Shown here in pieces: positions 27,395 through 36,728 of a stretch of 64,000 nucleotides of DNA. The notes beneath the pieces were generated by a model that did not search any database, had not been told where the DNA came from, and saw nothing but the letters and a program-made list of their open reading frames with translations. The first letter of the stretch is position 1, and each line of letters starts with the position of its first letter. The stretch is from the NCBI RefSeq assembly GCF_900100165.1, contig NZ_FNEO01000005.1:150002-214001 (forward strand). The letters run 5' to 3'. Source of the DNA: Flavobacterium glycines. Its GTDB lineage: Bacteria; Bacteroidota; Bacteroidia; Flavobacteriales; Flavobacteriaceae. Made by a program: the position numbers and the translations under genes.

Positions 27395-28498
27395 CTAAAT
27401 CAGCAAGCTGCTTTTCAGCTCATTAATCATTTTTTCTGCAATGACTTCTTTAGTCGATGTTTCTAGAAAAAACTGATATGCATTTTTAGCTAACTGAACT
27501 TGTTTATCACTGTTTTCCAACAGATTTATTACTTTTTCAGCAAAATCATCAGGATTCCCTGCTTCAGCTAACAATCCCGTAACCCCGTCCTGAACAACAG
27601 TTGGAATTCCGCCCGCATTTGCCGCTACAACAGGAACTTTGCAAACATAGCTTTCTAAAATTACACCACCTGTTGCTTCATTACTTGAAGTAAAAAGAAA
27701 AATATCAAATTCAGGCAAACAATTGGGAATATCATTTCTAAAACCGGTTAAAATAACATGTTTATCTAATCCTGATTTACCAATCATGTTTCTTATTTCC
27801 TTTTCCAAAGGACCGTCGCCAATTAAAACATATTTGGCTTTAACTCCTTTATCGACAAGAATTTTTATTGCTTTTATCCAGGTTGGAATATCTTTAACAG
27901 GATCAAGAGCCCCTATATTACCAATTATCTTATAATCTGAAGGAATATTATATTCTTTATGAAGTTGTCCGTCTTTTTTAATTTTTCCGAACTTTTTCAC
28001 ATCAACTACACTGCCTACAATACTTAATTTTAACTGATCATCAATAGAATCTTTTAAAACATCTACTACAGTTTGAGAAACACAAATAATTTTTTTTACT
28101 CCTCTGTAATTATATTTCCACTTTTTTAAGAAATTAGTATCTATAGGCTTTATTCTCGTTCTGCAAACTACTAATGAGGTTTTCATTCTAAAAAGTAAAG
28201 AAGCTATAACTGAAATCGTATGAGCTTTGCTGCTATGTATAAAAATTACATCTGATTTAAATTTATCCGATATTTTTTTCAATTTAAAAGCAACTCTTAA
28301 ATCGAATTCCGAATCAAAATCCAATCCTACAACATTAAAGCCTTTGGATTTTGCGACCTCATAAATTTTGGACTTTTTTCTGCATACAATGCATTGTTCT
28401 TCAACATATCCAAAATCTCTAAATGCCTCATATAGATAGACTATTTTTTGCTCATGCCCTCTCCAACCATCTGAGACCGTAAATTGTATTAACCTCAT
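27395..28498 (-). CDS. Glycosyltransferase family 4 (GT-B)
   Basis: A 367-residue GT-B enzyme. The C-terminal domain has IGNIGALDPVKDIPTWIKAI, YVLIGDGPLEKEIR, VILTGFRNDIPNCLPEFDIF and the nucleotide-sugar motif SSNEATGGVILESYVCKVPVVA with the E-x7-E spacing of GT4. The N-terminal domain has FTVSDGWRGHEQKIVYLYEA and VIFIHSSKAHTIS. It is cytoplasmic or peripheral at the inner membrane and most probably builds LPS core or another surface glycan with its neighbours. Confidence 0.93.
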   Translation of the reverse strand: MRLIQFTVSDGWRGHEQKIVYLYEAFRDFGYVEEQCIVCRKKSKIYEVAKSKGFNVVGLDFDSEFDLRVAFKLKKISDKFKSDVIFIHSSKAHTISVIASLLFRMKTSLVVCRTRIKPIDTNFLKKWKYNYRGVKKIICVSQTVVDVLKDSIDDQLKLSIVGSVVDVKKFGKIKKDGQLHKEYNIPSDYKIIGNIGALDPVKDIPTWIKAIKILVDKGVKAKYVLIGDGPLEKEIRNMIGKSGLDKHVILTGFRNDIPNCLPEFDIFLFTSSNEATGGVILESYVCKVPVVAANAGGIPTVVQDGVTGLLAEAGNPDDFAEKVINLLENSDKQVQLAKNAYQFFLETSTKEVIAEKMINELKSSLLI

Positions 28499-28622
28499 AT
28501 GGCATCTTTTTAAAATTATTCAGTTGCAAATAACATAATAAAAAGCATGAAAAGCAAATAAAATCTTACTTACATATTCTTATAGAATCAAAAAAAAGTA
28601 TCAAATTCCAATTTAAAAAAAC

Positions 28623-29390
28623 TTAAGATTTCCAAAACTTCAATTGTTTCTTAAATCGTTTTTTTCTTTCAAATCCTTCTCTAAAACTTCTGGTTTCGTA
28701 CCACATTTTATCAAATATCTCACGCGGACTTTTTGACGAATACAATTTAGCATATTCATCACTCATAATAACAACCATCTCTTCTTTTGGTGTGAGTCGG
28801 CTTAAATTTTTCATTCGCTGCTCAAAATCCATAGAGGAATGAAAATTCATTCGATTCAAATCAACCAAATAAAACCTATATTGCCCTTCTTCCGCTTTAT
28901 TTATCAATGTATTTCCGGGAGAATGATCTAAAAATTCAATTCCTTTTTCATGTAAACCAAAAGAAAAACGGGTAAACTGACGTAAAATATTCTCATAATC
29001 GGGATAATCCGGAATAGTTATCAATTCTCTGTAAGTCAAATCAACACTTAGATGTTCACTTACATAATAACTATCTTTTAATCCTAACCAATTTGAATTT
29101 TCAAAAAAAGCCACCGGTTGTGGGGTTCCTATTCCATTCTCCAGCAGTCTAACCGCATATTCATAAGACCTCCTGGCTTTAGATTTTCTAAAATACCTGT
29201 AAACAATTCGATTAACAATATGCGGAACTTTAAACGACTTGATATTAATCGTTTTATCATCTAATTCAAAAAGCTTGATTGTATTTCGCTTACCATCACC
29301 AAAAAGAACTCCTGAAGTTTTAAAATTTTCAATCATTCGCATCAAATTCGGAGCGAATTTTAGAAAATGAGAATCAATCTTTATAATCAT
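28623..29390 (-). CDS. WaaP/Kdo-kinase-like lipopolysaccharide kinase
   Basis: A 255-residue protein with a protein-kinase-like fold as in Kdo kinase (KdkA) and heptose kinase (WaaP), which phosphorylate the LPS inner core. NIKSFKVPHIVNRIVYRYF would hold the ATP-binding lysine. The catalytic loop appears as EKGIEFLDHSPGNTLI and the metal-binding Asp as YLVDLNRMNF. The basic N- and C-termini suit contact with membrane lipid. It is transcribed toward the GT4 gene and supports reading this cluster as LPS-core synthesis. A -7-like box (CAAATATA on the + strand, 29414-29421) is close upstream. Confidence 0.85.
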   Translation of the reverse strand: MIIKIDSHFLKFAPNLMRMIENFKTSGVLFGDGKRNTIKLFELDDKTINIKSFKVPHIVNRIVYRYFRKSKARRSYEYAVRLLENGIGTPQPVAFFENSNWLGLKDSYYVSEHLSVDLTYRELITIPDYPDYENILRQFTRFSFGLHEKGIEFLDHSPGNTLINKAEEGQYRFYLVDLNRMNFHSSMDFEQRMKNLSRLTPKEEMVVIMSDEYAKLYSSKSPREIFDKMWYETRSFREGFERKKRFKKQLKFWKS

Positions 29391-29574
29391 TCCTAATTAA
29401 ATTTTTAGAGAAACAAATATAGACATTGCATACAACTATTCCTATCACTAAAACAGAACTCATAATAATAGCTTTTGATGTAAAAAAACTCAAACTACAA
29501 AACTGCTATAATTTTCAAAATTATTATTTGTTACTTTGTACTTTGAATTTACGACTACTCAACTCTGAATACAA

Positions 29575-30144
29575 ATGGAAAATCTTAACGAAGAAGTACA
29601 CAAAGCATTCGAAATCATTAAAGAAGGAGGTATTATCCTTTACCCTACCGATACAGTTTGGGGAATTGGATGTGATGCAACGAATCCTGAAGCAATAGCG
29701 AAGATTTACAAATTAAAACAACGAGAGGAAACAAAGAGCATGATTGTTTTAGTAAACGGCGAAAGAATGATTTACAATGTTTTCAAAGAAATTCCTGAAG
29801 TAGCCTGGCAAATCATTGATTTATCTGAGAAACCAACTACTTTAATATTAGATCAACCTAGAAATGTAGCCAAAAATATAATTGCTACAGACGATACTCT
29901 GGCTGTTCGATTAGTAAAAGAACCTTTTTGCTATAAATTATTAGAACGAATGAAAAAACCATTAGTATCTACTTCGGCAAATATCTCAGGTGCAACTACA
30001 CCTAAATCCTTCAAAGAAATCAGTCCCGAAATTATAAAAGGTGTAGACTATGTTGTAAATTTGCATCGCGAAAAAATTTGCCAGAATCCGTCAACTATCA
30101 TTAAGTTAACTAATGATTCTCAGGTAAAGATTATAAGAAAATAA
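29575..30144 (+). CDS. tsaC: L-threonylcarbamoyladenylate synthase (TsaC/Sua5/YrdC family)
   Basis: Makes threonylcarbamoyl-AMP for the t6A modification of tRNAs that read ANN codons. The 189 residues are a single YrdC domain without the extra Sua5 C-terminal domain. Motifs are GGIILYPTDTVWGIGCDA, KIYKLKQREETKSMIVLV, DDTLAVRLVKEPF and PLVSTSANISGATTP. It is cytoplasmic. The CCA-adding enzyme follows about 100 bases later, giving two neighbouring tRNA-maturation genes. Confidence 0.95.
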   Translation: MENLNEEVHKAFEIIKEGGIILYPTDTVWGIGCDATNPEAIAKIYKLKQREETKSMIVLVNGERMIYNVFKEIPEVAWQIIDLSEKPTTLILDQPRNVAKNIIATDDTLAVRLVKEPFCYKLLERMKKPLVSTSANISGATTPKSFKEISPEIIKGVDYVVNLHREKICQNPSTIIKLTNDSQVKIIRK

Positions 30145-30245
30145 ATTTTCTACTATTTGTTGTTTTCGACAAAGGAAAAATCCCATCAAGAAATTCAAAC
30201 TATGTGATTTCTCCTTCGCCGAAATGGCAAAACACAAAAAAATAA

Positions 30246-31664
30246 ATGAACTACAAAGAATCCTTACATCATCCTATTTTCAAAATTATTTCTCAAGCTG
30301 CTCAGGAACTTAATATTGACAGCTACGTTATAGGTGGTTTTGTAAGAGACCTGATCTTAGGACGTGATTTTAAGAAAGACATCGACATTGTCGCTGTGGG
30401 AAGCGGAATAGAATTAGCGCTAAAAGTTTCTGAATTACTTCCCAAAAAACCAAAAGTTCAGGTATTTAAAAACTACGGAACAGCAATGCTTCGCTTTGAA
30501 GATACCGAAATTGAATTTGTTGGAGCCAGAAAAGAATCCTATACCCGTAATAGCCGCAATCCAATTGTAGAAAACGGGACTTTAGAAGACGACCAAAACA
30601 GAAGAGATTTTACCATCAATGCTTTGGCTTTATCATTAAACGAATCGAATTTTGGTGATTTATCAGATCCATTTAACGGATTGAGGGACATGGAAAATAA
30701 AATTCTTAAAACCCCTTTAAATCCAGACATCACCTATTCTGATGACCCGTTGCGTATGATGCGTGCCATTCGTTTTGCTACCCAATTGAATTTTGACATC
30801 GAAGAACATTCACTTCAGGCTATTTCAAAAAATGCAGAACGCATTAAAATCATTTCCGGAGAGCGAATTGTAGACGAATTAAACAAAATTTTAGCTACAG
30901 ACAAGCCTTCTATTGGTTTTTTACACTTATACAAAACAGGACTTTTAGACATTTTAATCCCTGAATTAACCGCTTTAAATCAGGTAGAAGAAATTGAAGG
31001 ACAAACCCATAAAAACAATTTTTACCATACTCTCGAAGTGGTAGATAACATCTGCCCTAATACTGATGATGTTTGGTTACGATGGGCAGCATTGTTGCAC
31101 GATATTGGTAAAGCACCAACGAAACGTTTCAATAAAAAACAAGGATGGACCTTTCATGGACACGAATTTTTAGGCGGAAAAATGGTCAAAAAACTATTTG
31201 AACGCCTGCATATGCCTTTGAACCAAAAAATGAAATTTGTTCAAAAAATGGTTATCATGAGTTCGCGACCAATTGTACTTTCTCAAGATATTGTAACTGA
31301 TTCAGCTGTGCGACGATTGGTTTTTGATGCCGGAGAAGATGTCGAAAACCTTATGATTCTTTGTGAGGCCGATATCACTACTAAAAACCCTGCAAAGTTC
31401 AAAAAATACCATAAAAACTTCCAAATAGTACGTAAAAAAATAGTCGAAGTGGAAGAGAAAGATTCCATCCGTAACTTTCAGCCTCCTATTTCCGGGGAAC
31501 AAATCATGGAAATCTTTAATTTAAAACCATCGAGAGAGATAGGTATTTTAAAAGAAGCAGTAAAAGAAGCCATTTTAGAAGGAGAAATAGCAAATGAATA
31601 TGAGGCAGCTTACCAATTTGTTTTAAAACGTGCCGAAAAACTAGGTTTACAAAAAGTAAAATAA
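30246..31664 (+). CDS. cca: CCA tRNA nucleotidyltransferase with HD domain
   Basis: Adds or repairs the CCA end of tRNAs. In 472 residues it has the class II nucleotidyltransferase head [19 protein letters not shown] with DIDIV as catalytic Asp pair, [11 protein letters not shown], then the neck/body ([20 protein letters not shown]) and a C-terminal HD domain ([15 protein letters not shown]). The tRNA at the window edge lacks an encoded CCA, consistent with need for this enzyme. It is followed after 25 bases by ctaA. Confidence 0.96.
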   Translation: MNYKESLHHPIFKIISQAAQELNIDSYVIGGFVRDLILGRDFKKDIDIVAVGSGIELALKVSELLPKKPKVQVFKNYGTAMLRFEDTEIEFVGARKESYTRNSRNPIVENGTLEDDQNRRDFTINALALSLNESNFGDLSDPFNGLRDMENKILKTPLNPDITYSDDPLRMMRAIRFATQLNFDIEEHSLQAISKNAERIKIISGERIVDELNKILATDKPSIGFLHLYKTGLLDILIPELTALNQVEEIEGQTHKNNFYHTLEVVDNICPNTDDVWLRWAALLHDIGKAPTKRFNKKQGWTFHGHEFLGGKMVKKLFERLHMPLNQKMKFVQKMVIMSSRPIVLSQDIVTDSAVRRLVFDAGEDVENLMILCEADITTKNPAKFKKYHKNFQIVRKKIVEVEEKDSIRNFQPPISGEQIMEIFNLKPSREIGILKEAVKEAILEGEIANEYEAAYQFVLKRAEKLGLQKVK

Positions 31665-31689
31665 GTTCCAAAATAATACCGAACATAAA

Positions 31690-32712
31690 ATGAAAAAAGA
31701 AAATAAAGCCGTTATTATCTGGCTCCTTTCAGGATGTTTATTAATATTTTTAATGGTTGTTGTAGGTGGAATCACCAGACTGACTAACTCCGGTCTATCC
31801 ATGACCGACTGGCATCTTATCACAGATACCCTTCCTCCTCTTACAGAAGCCAAGTGGCAGGAAGCTTTCGAACAATACAAGAAATTTCCCGAATACCAAA
31901 AAATCAATATTCACAATGATTTTCAACTTTCTGACTACAAATTCATTTATTTCTGGGAATGGTTTCACCGCTTTATTGGTCGAGCCATTGGAATGGTTTT
32001 CATTATTCCTTTCATCTATTTTTTAATTAGAAAAAGACTTGACAACGCAACTATAAAAAAATGCCTTATCCTTTTAGGATTAGGAGGTTTACAAGGGTTC
32101 TTTGGATGGTTTATGGTAAAAAGCGGATTAATCGACAATCCGGATGTAAGTCATTTCAGACTGGCGCTACACCTGACCACCGCTTTTATCACCTTTGCTT
32201 ATACTTTTTGGGTAGCCTTAGATTTAATTTATCCCGTAAAAAGAAATTTTGAAAAAACACTGCGCAGCATTGCCCGATATGCGTTATTCTTTTTGTTATT
32301 ACAAATTATCTACGGAGGATTTGTTGCAGGCTTAAATGCAGGTTTAATACACAATCACTGGCCCTTAATGAGTGACGGACAATTCATTCACGATAGTGTA
32401 TTCCTGGAACAAGACAGTCTTTTATTAAGTTTTACCGAAGGCAAAAGCGGCGTACAATTTATTCACAGGACTCTAGCCTATGTCGTTGTAGCTTTAATAC
32501 TCTTTTTATATTTTAAAAGCAGAAAATTCAATTTAGATTATAATCAGAAAAAAGGAATCCAAACATTGGTTTTCCTTGTCTTTGTTCAATTTGCTCTGGG
32601 TGTTTTTACACTGCTTTATGGAGTTCCGTTATGGTTGGGACTAATTCACCAGGTTAATGCTTTTTTCCTGCTTTCAGCAATGACATACAGCCTGCACCGA
32701 TTGTCTAAGTAG
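31690..32712 (+). CDS. ctaA: Heme A synthase (COX15/CtaA)
   Basis: An inner-membrane enzyme that oxidises the methyl group of heme O to give heme A for terminal oxidases. In 340 residues there are about eight transmembrane segments in two four-helix halves. GGITRLTNSGLSMTDWH and the heme-ligand histidines in WEWFHRFIGR, FRLALHLTT, QFIHRTLAYVV and GLIHQVNAFF are typical. An insert before the second half (about 220-250, LMSDGQFIHD) is as in alphaproteobacterial/mitochondrial-type COX15. Cytochrome oxidase genes are not in the window. Confidence 0.95.
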   Translation: MKKENKAVIIWLLSGCLLIFLMVVVGGITRLTNSGLSMTDWHLITDTLPPLTEAKWQEAFEQYKKFPEYQKINIHNDFQLSDYKFIYFWEWFHRFIGRAIGMVFIIPFIYFLIRKRLDNATIKKCLILLGLGGLQGFFGWFMVKSGLIDNPDVSHFRLALHLTTAFITFAYTFWVALDLIYPVKRNFEKTLRSIARYALFFLLLQIIYGGFVAGLNAGLIHNHWPLMSDGQFIHDSVFLEQDSLLLSFTEGKSGVQFIHRTLAYVVVALILFLYFKSRKFNLDYNQKKGIQTLVFLVFVQFALGVFTLLYGVPLWLGLIHQVNAFFLLSAMTYSLHRLSK

Positions 32713-32773
32713 TATTTTTTGACTATATTTACTATAGACTATATTGTCGCATTCCCTTATTTCATTTATATAA

Positions 32774-33553
32774 ATGTCTAAACTGGCTGCAAAGGACAAA
32801 TTTCTTGATTTCTCTGATTATGGAAGAACAGCAGGAACGCAAATTGCCAATACACTAAAAAACACGCGATTTACCCCTATACATCTCACGTTGCTTTTTG
32901 GAATAATTGGACTTATAGCTATATATTGTATCCTCAACAATTATCATTATTGGGCCTGCATATTAATTATATTAAAATCAATTATTGACGCTGCAGATGG
33001 CGAATTAGCCCGAATTAAAAAAACACCTTCCTATACAGGGAGATATTTAGACAGCTTGTTTGATTTCATCCTCAATTTTTTATTCCTGACAGCCATTTGT
33101 ACAATTTCCAACAGCAGTTTTAAAGCCACACTACTGGCATTCTTCTGTATCCAATTACAAGGAACTTTATACAACTATTACTATGTAATCTTAAGATCTA
33201 AGTGTAGCGGAGCCGACAAAACAAGTCAAATTTTCGAAAACAAAACTCCAAAAGCTTTAGCAGGCGAAAGTCAAAAATGGGTTTCCATTTTATTCAAAAC
33301 TTACAAAATAGTCTATGGTGGTTTTGACAAAATCATCCAAAAACTAGACAATTCGGCTCCAAAATTAAAGACATTTCCACACTGGTTCATGACTTTAGTT
33401 TCCCTATACGGCTTAGGATTTCAGCTGTTACTAATTTGTTTAATGCTACTATTAAAATGGACTGAATTTATCATTCCTTTCTTCATTGGTTATTCATTAT
33501 TAATCCCCATTTTGATTAGTATTAGAAAAATATACATAAAAGAAAAAGAGTAA
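32774..33553 (+). CDS. CDP-alcohol phosphatidyltransferase family protein
   Basis: An integral membrane enzyme of 259 residues that joins a CDP-activated lipid or alcohol to a second alcohol. The full family signature DG(x)2AR(x)8G(x)3D(x)3D is present as DGELARIKKTPSYTGRYLD followed by SLFD; the four Asp residues bind metal. There are about six hydrophobic segments. Which phospholipid or polyol product it makes cannot be told. It carries its own terminator at the stop codon. Confidence 0.92.
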   Translation: MSKLAAKDKFLDFSDYGRTAGTQIANTLKNTRFTPIHLTLLFGIIGLIAIYCILNNYHYWACILIILKSIIDAADGELARIKKTPSYTGRYLDSLFDFILNFLFLTAICTISNSSFKATLLAFFCIQLQGTLYNYYYVILRSKCSGADKTSQIFENKTPKALAGESQKWVSILFKTYKIVYGGFDKIIQKLDNSAPKLKTFPHWFMTLVSLYGLGFQLLLICLMLLLKWTEFIIPFFIGYSLLIPILISIRKIYIKEKE

Positions 33554-33572
33554 GCTAAAAGCCTACTCTTTT
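33544..33572. terminator. Bidirectional terminator at the end of the CDP-alcohol transferase gene
   Basis: AAAAGAGTA and TACTCTTTT flank a short loop with an inner GC/GC pair, around the stop codon at 33551-33553. It lies between convergent genes. Confidence 0.75.
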
Positions 33573-33595
33573 CTATTCATTAAAAATTTACAATT

Positions 33596-34201
33596 CTATT
33601 TTTTACTCTTAATACTACATCCAATTGCTTTTGTCATTTCAGGGGAAGGATTTTTTCCATTTTCTAAAGCTGCAATAGCATTTTCAAGGTATTTTACCTT
33701 TACTTCGGCTGCACTATCCACATTATCATCAATCGCTCCAATATATTTCACCACTCGGTTTTTATCCAACAAAAACACATGAGGCGTCTTAGTTGCTCCG
33801 TACTGCGGATATATCTTTTGTCCTTCATCTAACAAATAAGGAAATACAAATCCTTTCTCTTTAGCTCTTTGTTGCATTAATTCATAACTATCATCAGGTT
33901 CCACCTCGGGATCATTCGGATTAATTGCTAACAAGATATAACCTTGGGATTTATAATTTTTAGCCAAATCATTAATACGGTCTTCGTATTTTTTAGCAAA
34001 GGGACAATGATTACACGTAAACACTACTATAAAACCTTTTGCTTTCTTATAATACGACATACTATACATTTTCCCATCAACTGATTTCAATTTAAAATCA
34101 GTAGCAACATCACCTATTTTATATGGTGTTGGCGCAATCGAAGTAAAAGCCGCAGTAACGATAAAAGCAACAAATAATAATAAAACTGAAATTTTTTTCA
34201 T
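33596..34201 (-). CDS. Thioredoxin-fold redoxin, exported
   Basis: A 201-residue AhpC/TSA-like thioredoxin-fold protein with a signal peptide (ends near AFTSIA), so likely periplasmic. The active site is FTCNHCPFAKKYEDRI, a CxxC with NH between the cysteines, and the cis-proline region is GATKTPHVFLLD. This subfamily is often called thioredoxin family or redoxin protein and may act as a thiol oxidoreductase or peroxidase. It is co-directional with the TlpA-like gene 12 bases upstream, so they likely form one exported redox pair. Confidence 0.88.
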   Translation of the reverse strand: MKKISVLLLFVAFIVTAAFTSIAPTPYKIGDVATDFKLKSVDGKMYSMSYYKKAKGFIVVFTCNHCPFAKKYEDRINDLAKNYKSQGYILLAINPNDPEVEPDDSYELMQQRAKEKGFVFPYLLDEGQKIYPQYGATKTPHVFLLDKNRVVKYIGAIDDNVDSAAEVKVKYLENAIAALENGKNPSPEMTKAIGCSIKSKK

Positions 34202-34213
34202 AATTTAAAATTG

Positions 34214-34696
34214 TTAGTTAATAATTGAATTGACATATTGATTTAATTCTTCGTAGTCCGAAAACATCTTTTCAACAAATTTTTTTTTCCTTTTACTGAT
34301 TACTAAAGTGGCAGGAATAGATCCCGACCAATCTTTATCCACCACAGAAAGCCATGTATTATAATCCTTATCGGTGAGTAAAACTACTTCCGATTTGATA
34401 TTATTTTCTTTTAAAAAAGGAAGCAGTTTTGTCTCATATTGATTCTTAAAATCCAAACTTATCAATACTACTTTTAGGTTTTTATTCGCTGAATTGAGTT
34501 GTTCAAAATAGGGCAATTCTTTCACACAAGGAAGGCACCAGGTAGCCCAAAAATTCACCACATAAGTTGTATTCTCATCACTCAAAACTGCCTTTTCCAA
34601 ATCAGAATAAGAATCAAAAACAGCTACTTTTTGAGCTTGAATTTGCACCGAAAAAAGAAACACAACCATTAAGCAAACATAATATTTCATAACCAT
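34214..34696 (-). CDS. TlpA-family thiol:disulfide oxidoreductase
   Basis: A 160-residue exported thioredoxin. After a signal peptide (ends near SVQIQAQ) it has NFWATWCLPCVKELPYF with the WCxPC active site, and the cis-proline region SIPATLVIS. It probably keeps cysteines of periplasmic or cytochrome-c-type proteins reduced. The start may equally be the second Met two codons in (34690). It is first in a two-gene unit with the redoxin downstream. Confidence 0.9.
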   Translation of the reverse strand: MVMKYYVCLMVVFLFSVQIQAQKVAVFDSYSDLEKAVLSDENTTYVVNFWATWCLPCVKELPYFEQLNSANKNLKVVLISLDFKNQYETKLLPFLKENNIKSEVVLLTDKDYNTWLSVVDKDWSGSIPATLVISKRKKKFVEKMFSDYEELNQYVNSIIN

Positions 34697-35662
34697 TATT
34701 TTGAATTCTGAAGCTAACGAATTTACAATCTTTAAATCATTTTCTTACTTCCCTTAACAAAAAATTATTAGTAGCAATCACTAAAAAAACTTCAAAAGTC
34801 ATTTCCAAAAACACATTTAAAAAAGAGAAAAAACATCATTTTCAACCTTCTAAAATCACACCAAAAAACACCCGATTTCAGTCTCAAAAAAATGAACGCA
34901 AAAAACAGACAATAAAAATCTCATCAAAAAGATTTTGGAAAAAGTCTTTTTCAATGAGTCAACCATCTCAAAAAAAACAACTTTAATATCACAAAAAAAA
35001 CAATTAAAAACTAAAAACATAAAATACAATTAAAAAAATGTAAATTAAATTTTATCATTATTTTTACAAAATCAAAAAAATAGCAAAACCAACATGTTTT
35101 CATTCAAAAAACACTAAAAATCCCAAAAAAACACCTAAAAAATAACCATAGAAATAATCTATAACAATATATTAAAATATTTATTTCCAGTAATTTAAAT
35201 ATGACAATTTAAACCTTAGAATTAAATATAAAATTTCAATTCAGATTCTTTTAAAAAACAATATAAAAAACCCTATTTCTAAAAAACACAAAGAAAAACA
35301 ACTCATAAAAGTGATTTTACCTAAATAATTACTTTAACTAAAAACACTTCAAAAAAGAAGCCTTAAACAAGACACTTCACCACTTAAAAACTCCCCTGTC
35401 AGACATCTTTTTTGTTTAAAAAAAAAGCAAAACCAGGAACCTATACCAACACCTCTACCCATTCCTTTTTACATTTTTTTTGTTTAAAAATTTCAACTTT
35501 GTTTTTTTAAGTTATATTTACATGAAGTAAAATCACAAAAAAAAAGCCAAAACAACAGCGCTTTTTTCACCCTAATTTCAAGCTGAAAAAACAAGAAAAA
35601 AACTTAGCTTTTTCAGACTAAAAAACAACTAAAAAAATAGCCTTAAAAACCATCATAAAAAC
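34697..35662. other. 966-base gene-free region, rich in A and C, poor in G on the + strand
   Basis: I find no gene, RNA or hairpin I can support here. The + strand is very A-rich and strongly C over G: counting by hand, 34861-34920 has 14 C and 5 G, and 35101-35160 has 13 C and 1 G. Two similar T-run/GTTTAAAA blocks occur at about 35407-35425 and 35473-35490. It must hold the promoters of the divergent TlpA-like and acetyltransferase genes. It is the longest non-coding stretch in the window. Confidence 0.6.
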
Positions 35663-36220
35663 ATGAAAACAGAGAAAGAAAAAATGATTGACGGAGAGTA
35701 TTATTTAGCAGGCGATTCTATCCTTGTAAAAGATCGCAGAAGAGCTAAAAACTTATTGCATCGTTTAAACATAACTGAATACAGACTAACAAAAAAAGCG
35801 AGAGAAATTTTAAAAGAACTCATCCCAAATGCAGACACCAATTTATATATCGAACCTCCTTTTCACTGCGACTACGGATACAATATTTATTGCGGCGAAA
35901 ATGTCTATTTCAATGTTAATTGTGTTGTACTCGATTGCGCAAAAGTTACCATTGGCTCCAATGTATTTTTTGCTCCCGGAGTTCAACTTTATACTGCCAC
36001 CCACCCGCTCGATGCCGAACTAAGAAAGACACTTGAAAACGCCTTACCAATAACTATCGGAGACGATTGCTGGATAGGCGGCAATTCGATAATTTGTCCC
36101 GGTATAACAATTGGAAACGGATGTGTAATCGGAGCAGGTTCTGTTGTTACCAAAAACATCCCTGATAACTCTCTCGCTGTTGGAAACCCGGCAAAAGTCA
36201 TTCGAAAATTAAACCAATAA
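35663..36220 (+). CDS. Sugar O-acetyltransferase (maltose acetyltransferase family)
   Basis: A 185-residue trimeric left-handed beta-helix acetyltransferase that uses acetyl-CoA. The N-terminal maltose-acetyltransferase helix pair (KEKMIDGEYYLAGDSIL, RRAKNLLHRLN) precedes hexapeptide repeats. The catalytic His is in YTATHPLDAELR, with WIGGNSIICPGITIGNG and GAGSVVTKNIPDNSLAVG following. It is cytoplasmic; the physiological acceptor of this family is often unknown. Only five bases separate it from the VOC gene, so they are co-transcribed. Confidence 0.94.
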   Translation: MKTEKEKMIDGEYYLAGDSILVKDRRRAKNLLHRLNITEYRLTKKAREILKELIPNADTNLYIEPPFHCDYGYNIYCGENVYFNVNCVVLDCAKVTIGSNVFFAPGVQLYTATHPLDAELRKTLENALPITIGDDCWIGGNSIICPGITIGNGCVIGAGSVVTKNIPDNSLAVGNPAKVIRKLNQ

Positions 36221-36225
36221 TAACA

Positions 36226-36615
36226 ATGCTCAAACTCAGCCACGTTCACCACATTGCCATTATTTGTTCTGACTATAAAAAATCAAAACAATTTTACACC
36301 GAGATTCTTGGATTAAAGATTATTCGAGAAGTATATCGGGACGAACGCAAATCATACAAACTCGATTTAGCACTAAACAACAACTATTGTATTGAATTAT
36401 TTTCTTTCCCAAATCCTCCCAAAAGAGTTTCAAAACCTGAAGCCAGCGGATTAAGACACTTGGCTTTTGCCGTTGAAAATTTAGAACAAACAGTATCTTT
36501 CTTAATTTCTAAAAACATCAATACCGAACCTATTCGTATAGACGAATTTACCGACAAACGCTTTACTTTTATTTCTGATCCCGACGACTTACCCATCGAA
36601 TTCTATGAGATTTAA
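36226..36615 (+). CDS. gloA2: VOC family metalloprotein, YaeR/GloA2-like
   Basis: A 129-residue glyoxalase-I-like protein. It matches the YaeR subfamily closely: VHHIAIICSDYKKSKQFYTE, KLDLALNNNYCIELFSFP, KPEASGLRHLAFAVENL and FTFISDPDDLPIEFYE. The metal ligands are H near position 9, E in IELFSF, H in LRHLAF and the final E. The subfamily resembles glyoxalase I but its substrate is not settled. It is translated from the same message as the acetyltransferase. Confidence 0.88.
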   Translation: MLKLSHVHHIAIICSDYKKSKQFYTEILGLKIIREVYRDERKSYKLDLALNNNYCIELFSFPNPPKRVSKPEASGLRHLAFAVENLEQTVSFLISKNINTEPIRIDEFTDKRFTFISDPDDLPIEFYEI

Positions 36616-36728
36616 TACTTTTAACTTAATTTTATTATAACAATAAGCGATTGATTTTTTAAATTTCGATTTGTTTTAGGTAAATTTGCAATTCTTTTTA
36701 ACATTATGTTGTAAATTTTAATCTTCTG

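Noticed and set aside
34697..35662. Hidden small genes or CRISPR-like array in the 1-kb gap
   Set aside because: No frame stays open for long, and the A-runs are irregular without a fixed repeat unit or spacing.
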